Shown here piece by piece: positions 36,910-44,900 of a DNA stretch of 64,000 bases. Made by a program: the position numbers and the translations under genes. Origin of the DNA: Chitinophaga flava (GTDB lineage Bacteria > Bacteroidota > Bacteroidia > Chitinophagales > Chitinophagaceae); assembly GCF_003308995.1 (NCBI RefSeq), contig NZ_QFFJ01000001.1, positions 1,550,001 through 1,614,000 of the forward strand. The letters run 5' to 3'. The number at the start of each line of letters is the position of its first letter. Within the stretch, counting starts at the first letter, position 1. A model generated the notes under the pieces. It was not told the origin of the DNA and searched no databases. It saw only the letters and a program-made list of their open reading frames with translations.

Positions 36910-37313
36910 TATAAAATATTAATATAAAAAAGAAATGAGCGGCAATTTAACACAAGTAATCGGGTAGGAAAAGTTAAAAACTGGTTCCTGACGTCATGCA
37001 GACGTATAACAAACGGATAAATTGCAGGGTTTTAAATTAATTCTTAAAAAAACAGAACAGCGCTATCATACATTAATAAAATATTAATATTTATAGGAAA
37101 TATCTATGGTCATCAGGACACTTTGTGAATAAATAAATATACTACAGCGCCGGTTTTCTGTCTAATCGTTGTATTTTTGTCCGATTCAGGCTACTTTTAA
37201 TTCAAACAAAGGACTGATTTTCGAATAAAATTGTGTTTACGGATGCCGGAGGCGAATCACTAAATTCGTATCTGCCCATCCGTAATTCGTAATTTTTACC
37301 TAAAATTGAGACC
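36910..37313. other. 404-base divergent intergenic region
   Basis: AT-rich spacer between the phosphoesterase and the UPF0173 gene. A TATTTTTG box at 37172-37179 could drive the UPF0173 gene with a leader of about 130 bases; the 3' part holds several copies of ATTCGTA. Nothing else is evident. Confidence 0.45.
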
Positions 37314-37994
37314 ATGAGATACACCAACTACGGTCATTCCTGCTTTGCAGTGGAGATCAAGGGCAAGCGGATACTTTTTGATCCTTTTATCACGCACAAT
37401 GAACTGGCGAAAAAGGTAGATATAAATGCCATCCAGGCAGATTACATTTTTGTTTCCCATGGTCATGAAGACCATACGGCCGACCTGATAGACCTGGCCA
37501 AAAGAACCGGTGCCACGGTGGTGTCCAACTTTGAGATTGTGATGTGGGCAAGCAGGCAGGGTATCAGCAAGATACATCCGATGAATACCGGCGGGAAATG
37601 GAACTTTGATTTTGGTACGGTGAAATGTGTGGCAGCCCAGCACTCCAGCAGTTTTGCGGATGGCTCCTATGCCGGCAACCCGATGGGGTTTGTATTTATG
37701 ACAGACGAAGGCAATTTTTATTATAGTGGTGATACGGCGCTGACCATGGAAATGGAACTGATCCCGGACATTGCCCAGCTGGATTTTGCTGTTTTACCGA
37801 TAGGTGATAATTTCACCATGGGCCCGGAAGATGCCATTGCCGCCGCCGATATGATCGGGTGTGAAAAAATCATCGGTATACATTACGATACCTTCGGATA
37901 TATCAAGATAGACACGAAAGCAGTGCTCCGGATGTTTGATGATGCCGGTGTAGAACTGCTGCTTCCGGAAATCGGAAGTACTATAGAGGTTTGA
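37314..37994 (+). CDS. Metallo-beta-lactamase-fold hydrolase (UPF0173, YtkL-like)
   Basis: 226 residues. The zinc motif HGHEDH (49-54), the later NPMGFVF and YYSGDTAL, and the final GIHYDTFG match UPF0173, a short metallo-beta-lactamase family. Such proteins are metal-dependent hydrolases of unknown substrate. No signal peptide. It lies 66 bases before parA and may be read with it. Confidence 0.88.
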   Translation: MRYTNYGHSCFAVEIKGKRILFDPFITHNELAKKVDINAIQADYIFVSHGHEDHTADLIDLAKRTGATVVSNFEIVMWASRQGISKIHPMNTGGKWNFDFGTVKCVAAQHSSSFADGSYAGNPMGFVFMTDEGNFYYSGDTALTMEMELIPDIAQLDFAVLPIGDNFTMGPEDAIAAADMIGCEKIIGIHYDTFGYIKIDTKAVLRMFDDAGVELLLPEIGSTIEV

Positions 37995-38060
37995 GGAAGA
38001 GGCGATCCTGCTATTTTATCCTTTATCCTATAAATGAACCTTTGAATTTTAAATTACACA

Positions 38061-38861
38061 ATGGCTAGAGTAATCGCAATCGCTAATCAGAAAGGTGGGG
38101 TGGGAAAAACAACCAGTGCAATCAACCTGGCAAGCAGCCTGGCTGTACTGGAATACAAAACATTGCTGGTAGATGCCGATCCCCAGGCTAACAGTACCAC
38201 AGGACTGGGTTTTGACCTGCGCAATGTGCAGCAGAGCCTGTACGACTGTATGGTAAACGATGTTCAGGCCAAAGATGTGATACTGGAATCTGATACACCT
38301 AACCTCAAGGTACTGCCTTCCCATATCGATCTGGTAGGTGCAGAACTGGAACTGATCAATCACCCTAACCGTGAGCGGGTGATGAAACAGGTGGTGGAGT
38401 CTGTAAAAGATGATTACGATTTTGTGATCGTGGACTGTTCCCCTTCATTGGGACTGATCACTGTGAATGCCCTGGTGGCTTCCAACGCGGTGATCATTCC
38501 TGTTCAATGTGAATTTTTTGCACTGGAAGGTCTGGGCAAACTGCTCAATACCATCAAGATCGTTCAGAGCAGACTGAATACAGACCTGGAAATTGAAGGT
38601 ATTCTGATGACCATGTATGATGGTCGTTTGCGCCTCAGCAACCAGGTGGTGGACGAAGTGAAACAACACTTCGAGGAGAGTGTGTTTAACACTATCATCC
38701 ATCGTAATACCAAACTGGGAGAGGCTCCCAGCTTCGGTAAATCCGTTATTATGTATGATGCAGCCAGTACCGGTGCTATCAATTACCTGAACCTGGCCAA
38801 GGAAATACTGCAGAAACATAACTACACGAAAATTAAATCCAAAGACAAAATCTTAAGATGA
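38061..38861 (+). CDS. parA: Chromosome partitioning ATPase ParA (Soj)
   Basis: 266 residues. The deviant Walker A KGGVGKT (11-17), VDADPQANST and FVIVDCSPSLG match chromosomal ParA/Soj. It forms ATP-dependent dimers on DNA and moves ParB-parS complexes apart. The stop overlaps the parB start by four bases (ATGA, 38858-38861). A short C-terminal extension (HKHNYTKIKSKDKILR) is basic. I found no parS palindrome in the window. Confidence 0.95.
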   Translation: MARVIAIANQKGGVGKTTSAINLASSLAVLEYKTLLVDADPQANSTTGLGFDLRNVQQSLYDCMVNDVQAKDVILESDTPNLKVLPSHIDLVGAELELINHPNRERVMKQVVESVKDDYDFVIVDCSPSLGLITVNALVASNAVIIPVQCEFFALEGLGKLLNTIKIVQSRLNTDLEIEGILMTMYDGRLRLSNQVVDEVKQHFEESVFNTIIHRNTKLGEAPSFGKSVIMYDAASTGAINYLNLAKEILQKHNYTKIKSKDKILR

Positions 38862-39778
38862 GCAATCCAAGTAAGAAAGAGGCGTTGGGTAAAGGCATCC
38901 GCTCTCTGCTCCAGAACATAGATACTGACCTTAAGCATACTGCCACCACATTGGGCGATAAAGCAGTAGCTGCAGTTACCGGTATTGAACGTATTCCGCT
39001 GGAACAGATTGTGACCAACCCTAAGCAACCGCGCCGTGACTTTGATGAGGTTGCCCTGCAGGAACTGAGCCAGTCTATCAAACTGCATGATATCATTCAG
39101 CCTATTACCGTTGCCAAAATCAACAATAAAAAATATCAGCTGATCGCTGGTGAAAGGCGTTTACGGGCCAGTAAAATGGCGGAACTGAAAGATATCCCGG
39201 CATATGTACGTCAGGCTAACGACCAGGAGCTGCTGGAACTGGCGCTGCTGGAGAACCTGCAACGGGAAAACCTGAACGCCATAGAGGTTGGATTGAGCTA
39301 CAAACGGTTGATGGAAGAATGTACCCTCACACAGGAACAGGTAGCCGACCGTATGGGCAAGGAACGAAGCACCGTCACCAACTATATACGTCTGCTCAAA
39401 CTGCCGCCTGATATCCAGGTAGCGGTAAGGAACGGCCAACTTAGCATGGGCCATGCCCGCGTACTGACTGGTGTGGAGAACGTGGAAAACCAGCTGTTCC
39501 TCTACAACGAGATCCTGCAAAATGGTCTGTCTGTAAGACAAACAGAAGAACTGGCCCGCAGATTAAACCAGGCTGACAAAGGCAATCAGCAGAAAGCTGT
39601 CAAAGTTAAGTTACCGCCAGCCTACCAGAAAATACAGGATAATCTCAGTTCCCACTTCTCAACAAAAGTGAAACTGGACAGAGGTAAGAACGGCAAAGGA
39701 AGCATCATGATTGAATTCTATTCGGACGAAGAACTGGATAGCATTCTGGAAAAAATAGATATATACGGTGGCAATTAA
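38858..39778 (+). CDS. parB: Chromosome partitioning protein ParB
   Basis: 306 residues. The CTP/arginine-rich box GERRLRA (98-104) lies in the N-terminal CTPase domain; the helix-turn-helix (LTQEQVADRMGKERSTVTNYIRLLKLP) that reads parS follows at about 150-180; a short C-terminal dimerisation domain closes it. It starts with the usual KKEALGKGIRSLL motif that stimulates ParA. Overlaps parA and the DUF5683 gene, so all are one transcript. Confidence 0.95.
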   Translation: MSNPSKKEALGKGIRSLLQNIDTDLKHTATTLGDKAVAAVTGIERIPLEQIVTNPKQPRRDFDEVALQELSQSIKLHDIIQPITVAKINNKKYQLIAGERRLRASKMAELKDIPAYVRQANDQELLELALLENLQRENLNAIEVGLSYKRLMEECTLTQEQVADRMGKERSTVTNYIRLLKLPPDIQVAVRNGQLSMGHARVLTGVENVENQLFLYNEILQNGLSVRQTEELARRLNQADKGNQQKAVKVKLPPAYQKIQDNLSSHFSTKVKLDRGKNGKGSIMIEFYSDEELDSILEKIDIYGGN

Positions 39779-40475
39779 GGCTGGAAAATCATTCCATTTA
39801 TTTCGTTGCAATTTCCTGATATTGATGTCGCTGCTGGTAGTAGCCACATCTGCACGGGCGCAGAACGTTACCCGTCCTGCTGCCAGGGCCGCTGATACAG
39901 TGGCCCGTCCTCATGTTGACACTACTGGTGATGTCACCATTGTGTCGAAGGATACCGTGCGTACTTCGCATATGGAACTGCGTCCCCCGCATAGTCCACG
40001 TAAGGCAGCGCTATATTCTGCTATCCTGCCGGGTCTGGGGCAGGCTTACAACCGTGAATACTGGAAAATGCCGCTGGTATATGCCGCTATTGGCACCTGT
40101 ACCTACTTCTTTGTATTTAACCTGGACAAATACCATCTCTACCGCGATGCCTACCGGCTGAAGGTAGACGGTAATCCTGACACCAATATTTCCGATCCAT
40201 TCCTGGCCGCCAGGTCTGAACAATACCTGAAGGCCTACCGCGACTACTACCGTCAGAATATTGACTATTCCGTACTGTTCTTTGTACTGGCCTATGGCCT
40301 CAATATCGCTGATGCTACCGTGTTTGCGCACCTACGCAACTGGGACATGAATGACGAGCTGAGCATGCGGATATCCCCTGCACTGATCAACAACCGTGCA
40401 CTGGGTATCAGTGTTAATATTTCAATCGGCGGCAGTAAAAAGGCTAAAAAGAATACCTGGCTTGCCGGTCGGTAG
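39768..40475 (+). CDS. DUF5683 membrane/secreted protein
   Basis: 235 residues from a GTG at 39768 that overlaps the parB stop by 11 bases. This start gives a full signal peptide (basic start, hydrophobic LILMSLLVVATSARA, then Q); an ATG at 39825 is an alternative but leaves only a very short one. The core HSPRKAALYSAILPGLGQAYNREYWKMPLVYAAIG is typical of DUF5683 with its two membrane-associated helices. The domain often stands between parB and dapB in Bacteroidota. Its role is unknown, perhaps in the envelope. Confidence 0.85.
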   Translation: MAIKAGKSFHLFRCNFLILMSLLVVATSARAQNVTRPAARAADTVARPHVDTTGDVTIVSKDTVRTSHMELRPPHSPRKAALYSAILPGLGQAYNREYWKMPLVYAAIGTCTYFFVFNLDKYHLYRDAYRLKVDGNPDTNISDPFLAARSEQYLKAYRDYYRQNIDYSVLFFVLAYGLNIADATVFAHLRNWDMNDELSMRISPALINNRALGISVNISIGGSKKAKKNTWLAGR

Positions 40476-40514
40476 TTCATCTCTCCATCTATCAAAAAAT
40501 AACAACCAAGGGGC

Positions 40515-41231
40515 ATGAAAATAGCACTTATAGGATATGGTAAAATGGGCAAAGCCATTGATGCCATTGCCACCGCCAAAGGTCATGAGGTTATACTCAG
40601 AGTAGATCACGACAGCCAGCACCTGCTGGAAAAGGAACACCTGAGTCAGGCAGATGTGGCCATTGAATTCACGACACCTGAAACAGCCTTTCATAACATC
40701 CAGAAATGTTTCGAAGCCAATGTACCCGTTGTTTGCGGCACTACCGGCTGGCTCGATAAACTGCCTGAGATAGAAGCCCTGTGTGCAAAAGGCCAGCATG
40801 CCTTTTTACATGCTACCAACTTCAGCATCGGCGTAAACATTTTCTTTGAAGTGAACAAAAAACTGGCTGCCCTCATGGCATCCCAGCCTCAATACGATGT
40901 ATGGATGGAAGAAATCCACCATACCCAGAAAAAAGACGCACCCAGTGGTACTGCCCTTACACTGGCAGAACAACTGATGTCTTCCGTAACCCGGAAAACC
41001 GCATGGATAAACGAAGAAAGCCATCAGGCTGATACGCTGTCCATCATCTCCAAAAGGATAGATCCTGCTCCTGGTACACATACCATCACCTATACTTCGC
41101 CTATCGACGATATCACCATTACGCATACCGCCCATTCCCGGGAAGGATTTGCCGCTGGTGCTGTGGTAGCTGCAGAATGGCTGAAAGGCAAAACAGGGGT
41201 ATTTACCATGCGGGATGTGCTGAATCTGTAG
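40515..41231 (+). CDS. dapB: 4-hydroxy-tetrahydrodipicolinate reductase
   Basis: 238 residues. NAD(P)-binding GYGKMGKAI (7-15) and the substrate motif EIHHTQKKDAPSGTA (133-147) identify DapB; the family's E-x-H-H and K-x-D-x-P-S-G-T-A are intact. It is the second step of the diaminopimelate/lysine branch and feeds both protein and peptidoglycan synthesis. It lies 39 bases after the DUF5683 gene. In many Bacteroidota lepB follows next; here it does not. Confidence 0.95.
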   Translation: MKIALIGYGKMGKAIDAIATAKGHEVILRVDHDSQHLLEKEHLSQADVAIEFTTPETAFHNIQKCFEANVPVVCGTTGWLDKLPEIEALCAKGQHAFLHATNFSIGVNIFFEVNKKLAALMASQPQYDVWMEEIHHTQKKDAPSGTALTLAEQLMSSVTRKTAWINEESHQADTLSIISKRIDPAPGTHTITYTSPIDDITITHTAHSREGFAAGAVVAAEWLKGKTGVFTMRDVLNL

Positions 41232-41298
41232 ACATCACACAATTAATTGAAAATCAGTTAATAAAAATTCCTGTTCCACGACACCCTGGCTGCTGAAA

Positions 41299-41328
41299 TT
41301 TGAAACTGAAAAGAAGAGCTTATATTTG
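41299..41328 (+). promoter_or_regulatory. Promoter of the Rrf2 gene
   Basis: TTTG (41299-41302), an 18-base spacer, TATATTTG (41321-41328): full Bacteroidota promoter, 62 bases before the ATG. Confidence 0.65.
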
Positions 41329-41390
41329 TTGTGTCAAATATGTTCATTGCAACACCGATAGAGTCATCCCAGGGATGCAAATAAGTCAGT

Positions 41391-41810
41391 ATGTTATCTA
41401 AGAAAACACAATACGCATTTCACGCACTCATTCATCTGGCAGAAAACATTGATAAAGGACCTATCCTGATCTCCGAAATTGCACAGGAGAAAAACATATC
41501 CATCAAGTTCCTGGAGAATATCCTGTTGGAATTGAAGAATGCCGGTATTCTGGGCAGTAAAAAAGGAAAAGGCGGCGGATATTATCTGATGAAGCCTCCT
41601 AAAGAGATTGCGCTGGCCAAAATTATCCGTTTGCTGGATGGGCCTATCGCCCTGCTGCCCTGCGTGAGCCTCAACTACTATGAGCGCTGTGAGAACTGTC
41701 GTGATGAAGCTGTATGTGGCCTCCACGAAGTGATGAGCAAGGTAAGGGACGCCACCCTGAAGCTGTTGGAAACAAAAACACTGAAAGACATTCTTACCCG
41801 CAACGTATAA
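41391..41810 (+). CDS. Rrf2 family transcriptional regulator with Fe-S type cysteines
   Basis: 139 residues. The winged helix starts LSKKTQYAFHALIHLAEN, with the recognition part ISIKFLENILLELKNAGIL. Four cysteines (91, 100, 103, 109) lie in the region where IscR, NsrR and RsrR bind an iron-sulfur cluster, so it probably senses redox, iron or sulfur state. Rrf2 proteins are also regulators of cysteine metabolism (CymR), and sulfate assimilation genes start 1.4 kb downstream, but two unrelated genes lie between. Terminator follows. Confidence 0.87.
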   Translation: MLSKKTQYAFHALIHLAENIDKGPILISEIAQEKNISIKFLENILLELKNAGILGSKKGKGGGYYLMKPPKEIALAKIIRLLDGPIALLPCVSLNYYERCENCRDEAVCGLHEVMSKVRDATLKLLETKTLKDILTRNV

Positions 41811-41836
41811 ACGGCGCTTGCGGTGAAAACTATCAG

Positions 41837-41867
41837 GCCGGCTGGTATATCCAGCCGGCTTTTTTTG
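41837..41867 (+). terminator. Terminator of the Rrf2 gene
   Basis: GCCGGCTGG (41837-41845) pairs perfectly with CCAGCCGGC (41851-41859), followed by T7. Confidence 0.92.
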
Positions 41868-41900
41868 CGTATGCCCTACCGGAAACATTGAGGATATTCA

Positions 41901-42224
41901 TTAATCCTCCTTCTTTGTTAGCTTTTTCAATGTCTCTTCAATCAGCTCCATTCGTTTTTTTACTTTTTCTGCCGCTGCATCAAGGGTATAACCATCATCC
42001 ATCAACTCTTTAATGAGCAACATTTTTTTAATGTTTTTATAATCATATCTCCTGTTCTTTCCTTCCTCTTCTGTCAGACTTGAAATAATAGCTTTGTCTT
42101 CCCAATAACGAATTTGTCGTGTAGGGATGCCTGTTATTTGTGACACCTCCCCAATGCCAACAACTAGTTTTTCCAAAAAATCGAAGTCAAACGACAGATC
42201 CGGATTCGTATTTGATTTACTCAT
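41901..42224 (-). CDS. MerR family transcriptional regulator
   Basis: 107 residues. The N-terminal MerR helix-turn-helix reads GIGEVSQITGIPTRQIRYWEDKAII, then the wing with NRRYDYKNIKKMLLIKELMDDGYTLDAAA; a short coiled coil follows (KVKKRMELIEETLKKL). There is no C-terminal effector domain, as in short MerR/SoxR-like or CueR-like relatives without cysteines, so no metal site is seen. It is divergent from the cysteine-hydrolase gene, with identical operators in front of each. Confidence 0.87.
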   Translation of the reverse strand: MSKSNTNPDLSFDFDFLEKLVVGIGEVSQITGIPTRQIRYWEDKAIISSLTEEEGKNRRYDYKNIKKMLLIKELMDDGYTLDAAAEKVKKRMELIEETLKKLTKKED

Positions 42225-42225
42225 T

Positions 42226-42305
42226 TTGTAAATTATTTACAATAATTGTAACAAATATAGATTTTTTCACCTTACTTTGCAATTGTAAATTATTTACAAT
42301 AATTG
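42226..42305. promoter_or_regulatory. Paired operators and divergent promoters of merR and hydrolase
   Basis: Two identical 23-bp copies at 42226-42248 and 42283-42305, each holding the perfect 17-bp palindrome TTGTAAATTATTTACAA. Between them, back to back: a minus-strand TATATTTG (42259-42252) for merR and a plus-strand TTACTTTG (42272-42279, one mismatch) for the hydrolase. Each operator covers the predicted start of one transcript. Confidence 0.7.
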
Positions 42306-42318
42306 AAAATAATATAAA

Positions 42319-42912
42319 ATGAAAGCACTGATTTTAATTGAATGCCAGAATGAATGGCTCGCCCCTAATGGTAAACTGCAAAGATTGATTGAAGACAGAG
42401 ATATGTTTGACGAGTCGGTGGGTAACATTATTCAGGTATTGCAGCATGCAAGGCAAATAAAAATGCCCGTAGCCCATGTGGGACTCCGGTTTCAGGAAGG
42501 TTATCCTGAATTAGCCCATGGCAAAAGTGGCTTAAACAAAGCAATACCTGAATTCGGAACATTCCAGTTGAATGAATTTGGCTCCCGGTTCTATGAACCT
42601 TTTCGACCTATAGAAGGTGAATTTGTGGTTACCGGGCGTACCGGCGCAAGTGGCTTTGCCGGCTCCAACCTGGATATCTGGCTGCGAAATAATAAAATTG
42701 AGGATATTTATTTAACCGGATATGCAACCCATGTATGTGTTGAAAGCACATTACGAGAGGCCCATGATAAAGGCTACAACCCAATTTTGTTGCAGGATGC
42801 GACTTCAGCCTTCAATCGTATGCAACAAAATTATGTTGTAAACGAAATCGTGCATCATTTCGGACAGCACCTGTCAACCCAGGAATTTTTAAGTGTAAGT
42901 CTTTCGCGATGA
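42319..42912 (+). CDS. Isochorismatase-like cysteine hydrolase with changed active site
   Basis: 197 residues with the isochorismatase fold: ALILIECQNEWL at the start, the ESTLREAHDKGY helix and the nucleophile Cys139 in THVCVES. In the family the catalytic Asp (I-D-x-Q-N-D) is here Glu8 and the catalytic Lys position reads TGRTG (Arg106), so chemistry may differ from nicotinamidase/isochorismatase. Relatives hydrolyse amides or act on aromatic compounds. Divergent MerR and duplicated operators suggest it is induced by a specific compound. Confidence 0.82.
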   Translation: MKALILIECQNEWLAPNGKLQRLIEDRDMFDESVGNIIQVLQHARQIKMPVAHVGLRFQEGYPELAHGKSGLNKAIPEFGTFQLNEFGSRFYEPFRPIEGEFVVTGRTGASGFAGSNLDIWLRNNKIEDIYLTGYATHVCVESTLREAHDKGYNPILLQDATSAFNRMQQNYVVNEIVHHFGQHLSTQEFLSVSLSR

Positions 42913-42990
42913 ATGGCTGAGAGGCCATTGGACACTTCGTATAAGCATGGCATTATACAAATTATCCTCCGATATGCTGAAGGCTTAACT

Positions 42991-43035
42991 AGGCAGATGC
43001 CCTGTAAGGCTTTTGAAGCCCAGGGTATCTGCCTT
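42991..43035. repeat. REP-like hairpin upstream of cysH
   Basis: 14-bp outer stem with one mismatch and a 5-bp inner stem separated by a small bulge. It contains AAGCCCAGGG, sharing GCCCAGGG with the palindrome before polX. No T-run, so it is not an obvious terminator. Confidence 0.5.
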
Positions 43036-43170
43036 GTTCCCAACCAAACCCGGATAGATACGAGCAATATCCCCGCAGTACCGGTTCTCCTGAAACTCTC
43101 TCCTATAGCGCCTTCCCGCAAAACCCACAATTTTTTGACACAATAGTCTATCTTTTTTATAGGTTTTATG

Positions 43171-43178
43171 TATTTTTG
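43171..43178 (+). promoter_or_regulatory. -7 box of the cysHDN operon
   Basis: TATTTTTG fits TAnnTTTG exactly, 62 bases before the ATG at 43240. Confidence 0.5.
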
Positions 43179-43239
43179 TGCATGGCGTCACTGAAAAGTG
43201 ATGCGCTGGCACAAGGCATTTATCTTTAAGGAAGATTAC

Positions 43240-43923
43240 ATGACAGACATTACCACTGCACTGGCCAACAAGCCCGTGGAAGAAGCCATACAGTATCTGC
43301 TGGAGCAGTATCCGGGCGCTGTGGCGTTTTCCACTTCCTTTGGCCAGGAAGACCAGGTCATCGCCGATATTATCTGGCGTCACCATTTACCCGTCAGGGT
43401 ATTCACACTGGACACAGGCCGCCTGTTCCAGGAGACCTACGACGTGATGGACCTTACCCTTTCCCGTTATAAACAGCCGGTTGAAGTGTACTACCCCGAC
43501 ACGGCAGCCGTGGAAAAGCTGGTTTCCGAAAAAGGCCCCAACAGCTTTTACGAATCGGTGGAAAACCGCAAACAGTGCTGTGGCATCCGTAAAGTAGTGC
43601 CCCTCAACAGGGCGCTGGAAGGTGTGAAAGTATGGATCACCGGTTTACGTGCCGAACAGTCCGAAAACCGCCACGATATGCAGACGCTGGAATGGGATGC
43701 ACAACGGCACCTTTATAAGTACAATCCGCTTATCCACTGGGGATATGATGAAGTGCTGGATTACCTCACCAAACACAACGTCCCCTATAATAAACTGCAC
43801 GACAAAGGCTTCGTCAGCATCGGTTGTGCACCCTGTACACGCGCCATCGAGCCGGGAGAACATCCGCGCGCCGGCCGGTGGTGGTGGGAAACGTCGCATA
43901 AGGAATGCGGCCTGCACGGATAA
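43240..43923 (+). CDS. cysH: Assimilatory APS/PAPS reductase
   Basis: 227 residues from the ATG at 43240, preceded by AAGGAAG; the frame reaches a GTG at 43198 but that lies too close to the -7 box. The P-loop-like SFGQEDQV and TGRLFQETY bind the nucleotide sulfate. Paired cysteines CC (113-114) and CAPC (196-199) mark the 4Fe-4S type that prefers APS, and the catalytic Cys223 lies in ECGLH. It reduces adenylyl sulfate to sulfite with thioredoxin. No cysC is present, consistent with direct APS use. First gene of cysH-cysD-cysN. Confidence 0.94.
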   Translation: MTDITTALANKPVEEAIQYLLEQYPGAVAFSTSFGQEDQVIADIIWRHHLPVRVFTLDTGRLFQETYDVMDLTLSRYKQPVEVYYPDTAAVEKLVSEKGPNSFYESVENRKQCCGIRKVVPLNRALEGVKVWITGLRAEQSENRHDMQTLEWDAQRHLYKYNPLIHWGYDEVLDYLTKHNVPYNKLHDKGFVSIGCAPCTRAIEPGEHPRAGRWWWETSHKECGLHG

Positions 43924-43959
43924 ACAAACAGCCTTTGCAATTTTAAATCATTGTCATCC

Positions 43960-44868
43960 ATGACTAACAAAATAAATTGGGAATTTCCACAGGCGCTGGA
44001 AGATGAAGCCATATACATATTAAGGGAAACAGCCGCCCAGTTCGAGAAACCCGTACTGCTCTTTTCCGGTGGTAAGGACTCTATTACCCTGGTGAGACTG
44101 GCCCAGAAAGCATTTTATCCAGGGAAAGTACCTTTTGCCCTCTTACACGTGGACACCGGCCACAACTTCCCGGAAACAATCCAGTTCCGCGACTGGCTGG
44201 TCAACAGCCTGGGCCTCGATCTGATTGTCCGCAATGTGCAGGACAGCATAGACCAGGGCAAAGTACAGGAAGAAACCGGTAAATACGCCAGCCGTAACGC
44301 ACTGCAAACCGTTACCCTCCTCGATGCCATCGAAGAAGGTAAATTCGATGCCTGCATCGGAGGCGCCCGCCGTGATGAAGAAAAGGCCCGCGCCAAAGAA
44401 AGAATATTCTCCGTACGCGATGAATTTGGCCAGTGGAACGCCAAAATGCAACGCCCCGAGCTGTTTGATATGCTCAACGGAAAAATCAATATCGGCGAAA
44501 ACGTACGTGTATTCCCTATCTCCAACTGGACCGAACTGGACGTATGGAACTACATCCGCCGCGAAAAGCTGGAAATACCTTCTATCTACTTCGCCCACGA
44601 AAGAGAGATCATCGAGCGCGACGGACTCTACTGGCCTTATTCGCCTTATCTCAATACCACCGATGACGAAGTACCTTACCGCCAGAAAGTACGCTTCCGC
44701 ACCGTAGGGGACATGACCTGTACCGCTGCCGTTATCTCCGAAGCAGATAAGCTGGAAGATATCATCGCCGAAATCATGGAAGCTAAAATCTCCGAACGCG
44801 GCGCCCGTATCGACGACAAACGCTCAGAAGCCGCCATGGAAAAGAGAAAGCAGGCAGGCTATTTTTAA
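43960..44868 (+). CDS. cysD: Sulfate adenylyltransferase subunit 2
   Basis: 302 residues from the ATG at 43960 (a TTG three codons earlier is less likely); this is the usual CysD length. The PP-loop SGGKDS (36-41), LHVDTGHNFPET and GGARRDEEKARAKER are diagnostic. With CysN it adenylates sulfate to APS using ATP. Lies 36 bases after cysH. Confidence 0.96.
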   Translation: MTNKINWEFPQALEDEAIYILRETAAQFEKPVLLFSGGKDSITLVRLAQKAFYPGKVPFALLHVDTGHNFPETIQFRDWLVNSLGLDLIVRNVQDSIDQGKVQEETGKYASRNALQTVTLLDAIEEGKFDACIGGARRDEEKARAKERIFSVRDEFGQWNAKMQRPELFDMLNGKINIGENVRVFPISNWTELDVWNYIRREKLEIPSIYFAHEREIIERDGLYWPYSPYLNTTDDEVPYRQKVRFRTVGDMTCTAAVISEADKLEDIIAEIMEAKISERGARIDDKRSEAAMEKRKQAGYF

Positions 44869-44900
44869 CATTTACTTTTTACAGCATAAAGCTTAATAAT

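Larger units (their letters stand above)
42913..43239. other. Intergenic region before cysH, with a hairpin and promoter
   Basis: A stable hairpin at 42991-43035 (AGGCAGAT and CCCTG pair with CAGGG and ATCTGCCT, plus an inner GGCTT/AAGCC stem) without T-run, and a -7 box TATTTTTG at 43171-43178 for cysH. I see no gene. Confidence 0.55.

Noticed and set aside
38000..41300. Replication origin near parAB
   Set aside because: No dnaA, gyrB or rnpA genes, no DnaA-box cluster and no parS palindrome were seen. The parA-parB-dapB cluster alone does not mark the origin.
42991..43035. SAM riboswitch or attenuator for cysH
   Set aside because: The hairpin lies upstream of the predicted cysH promoter and lacks known riboswitch motifs and a T-run.
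42913..43146. A 77-codon frame between the hydrolase and cysH
   Set aside because: It starts directly at the hydrolase stop, runs through a hairpin and shows no similarity or start signal; treated as non-coding.
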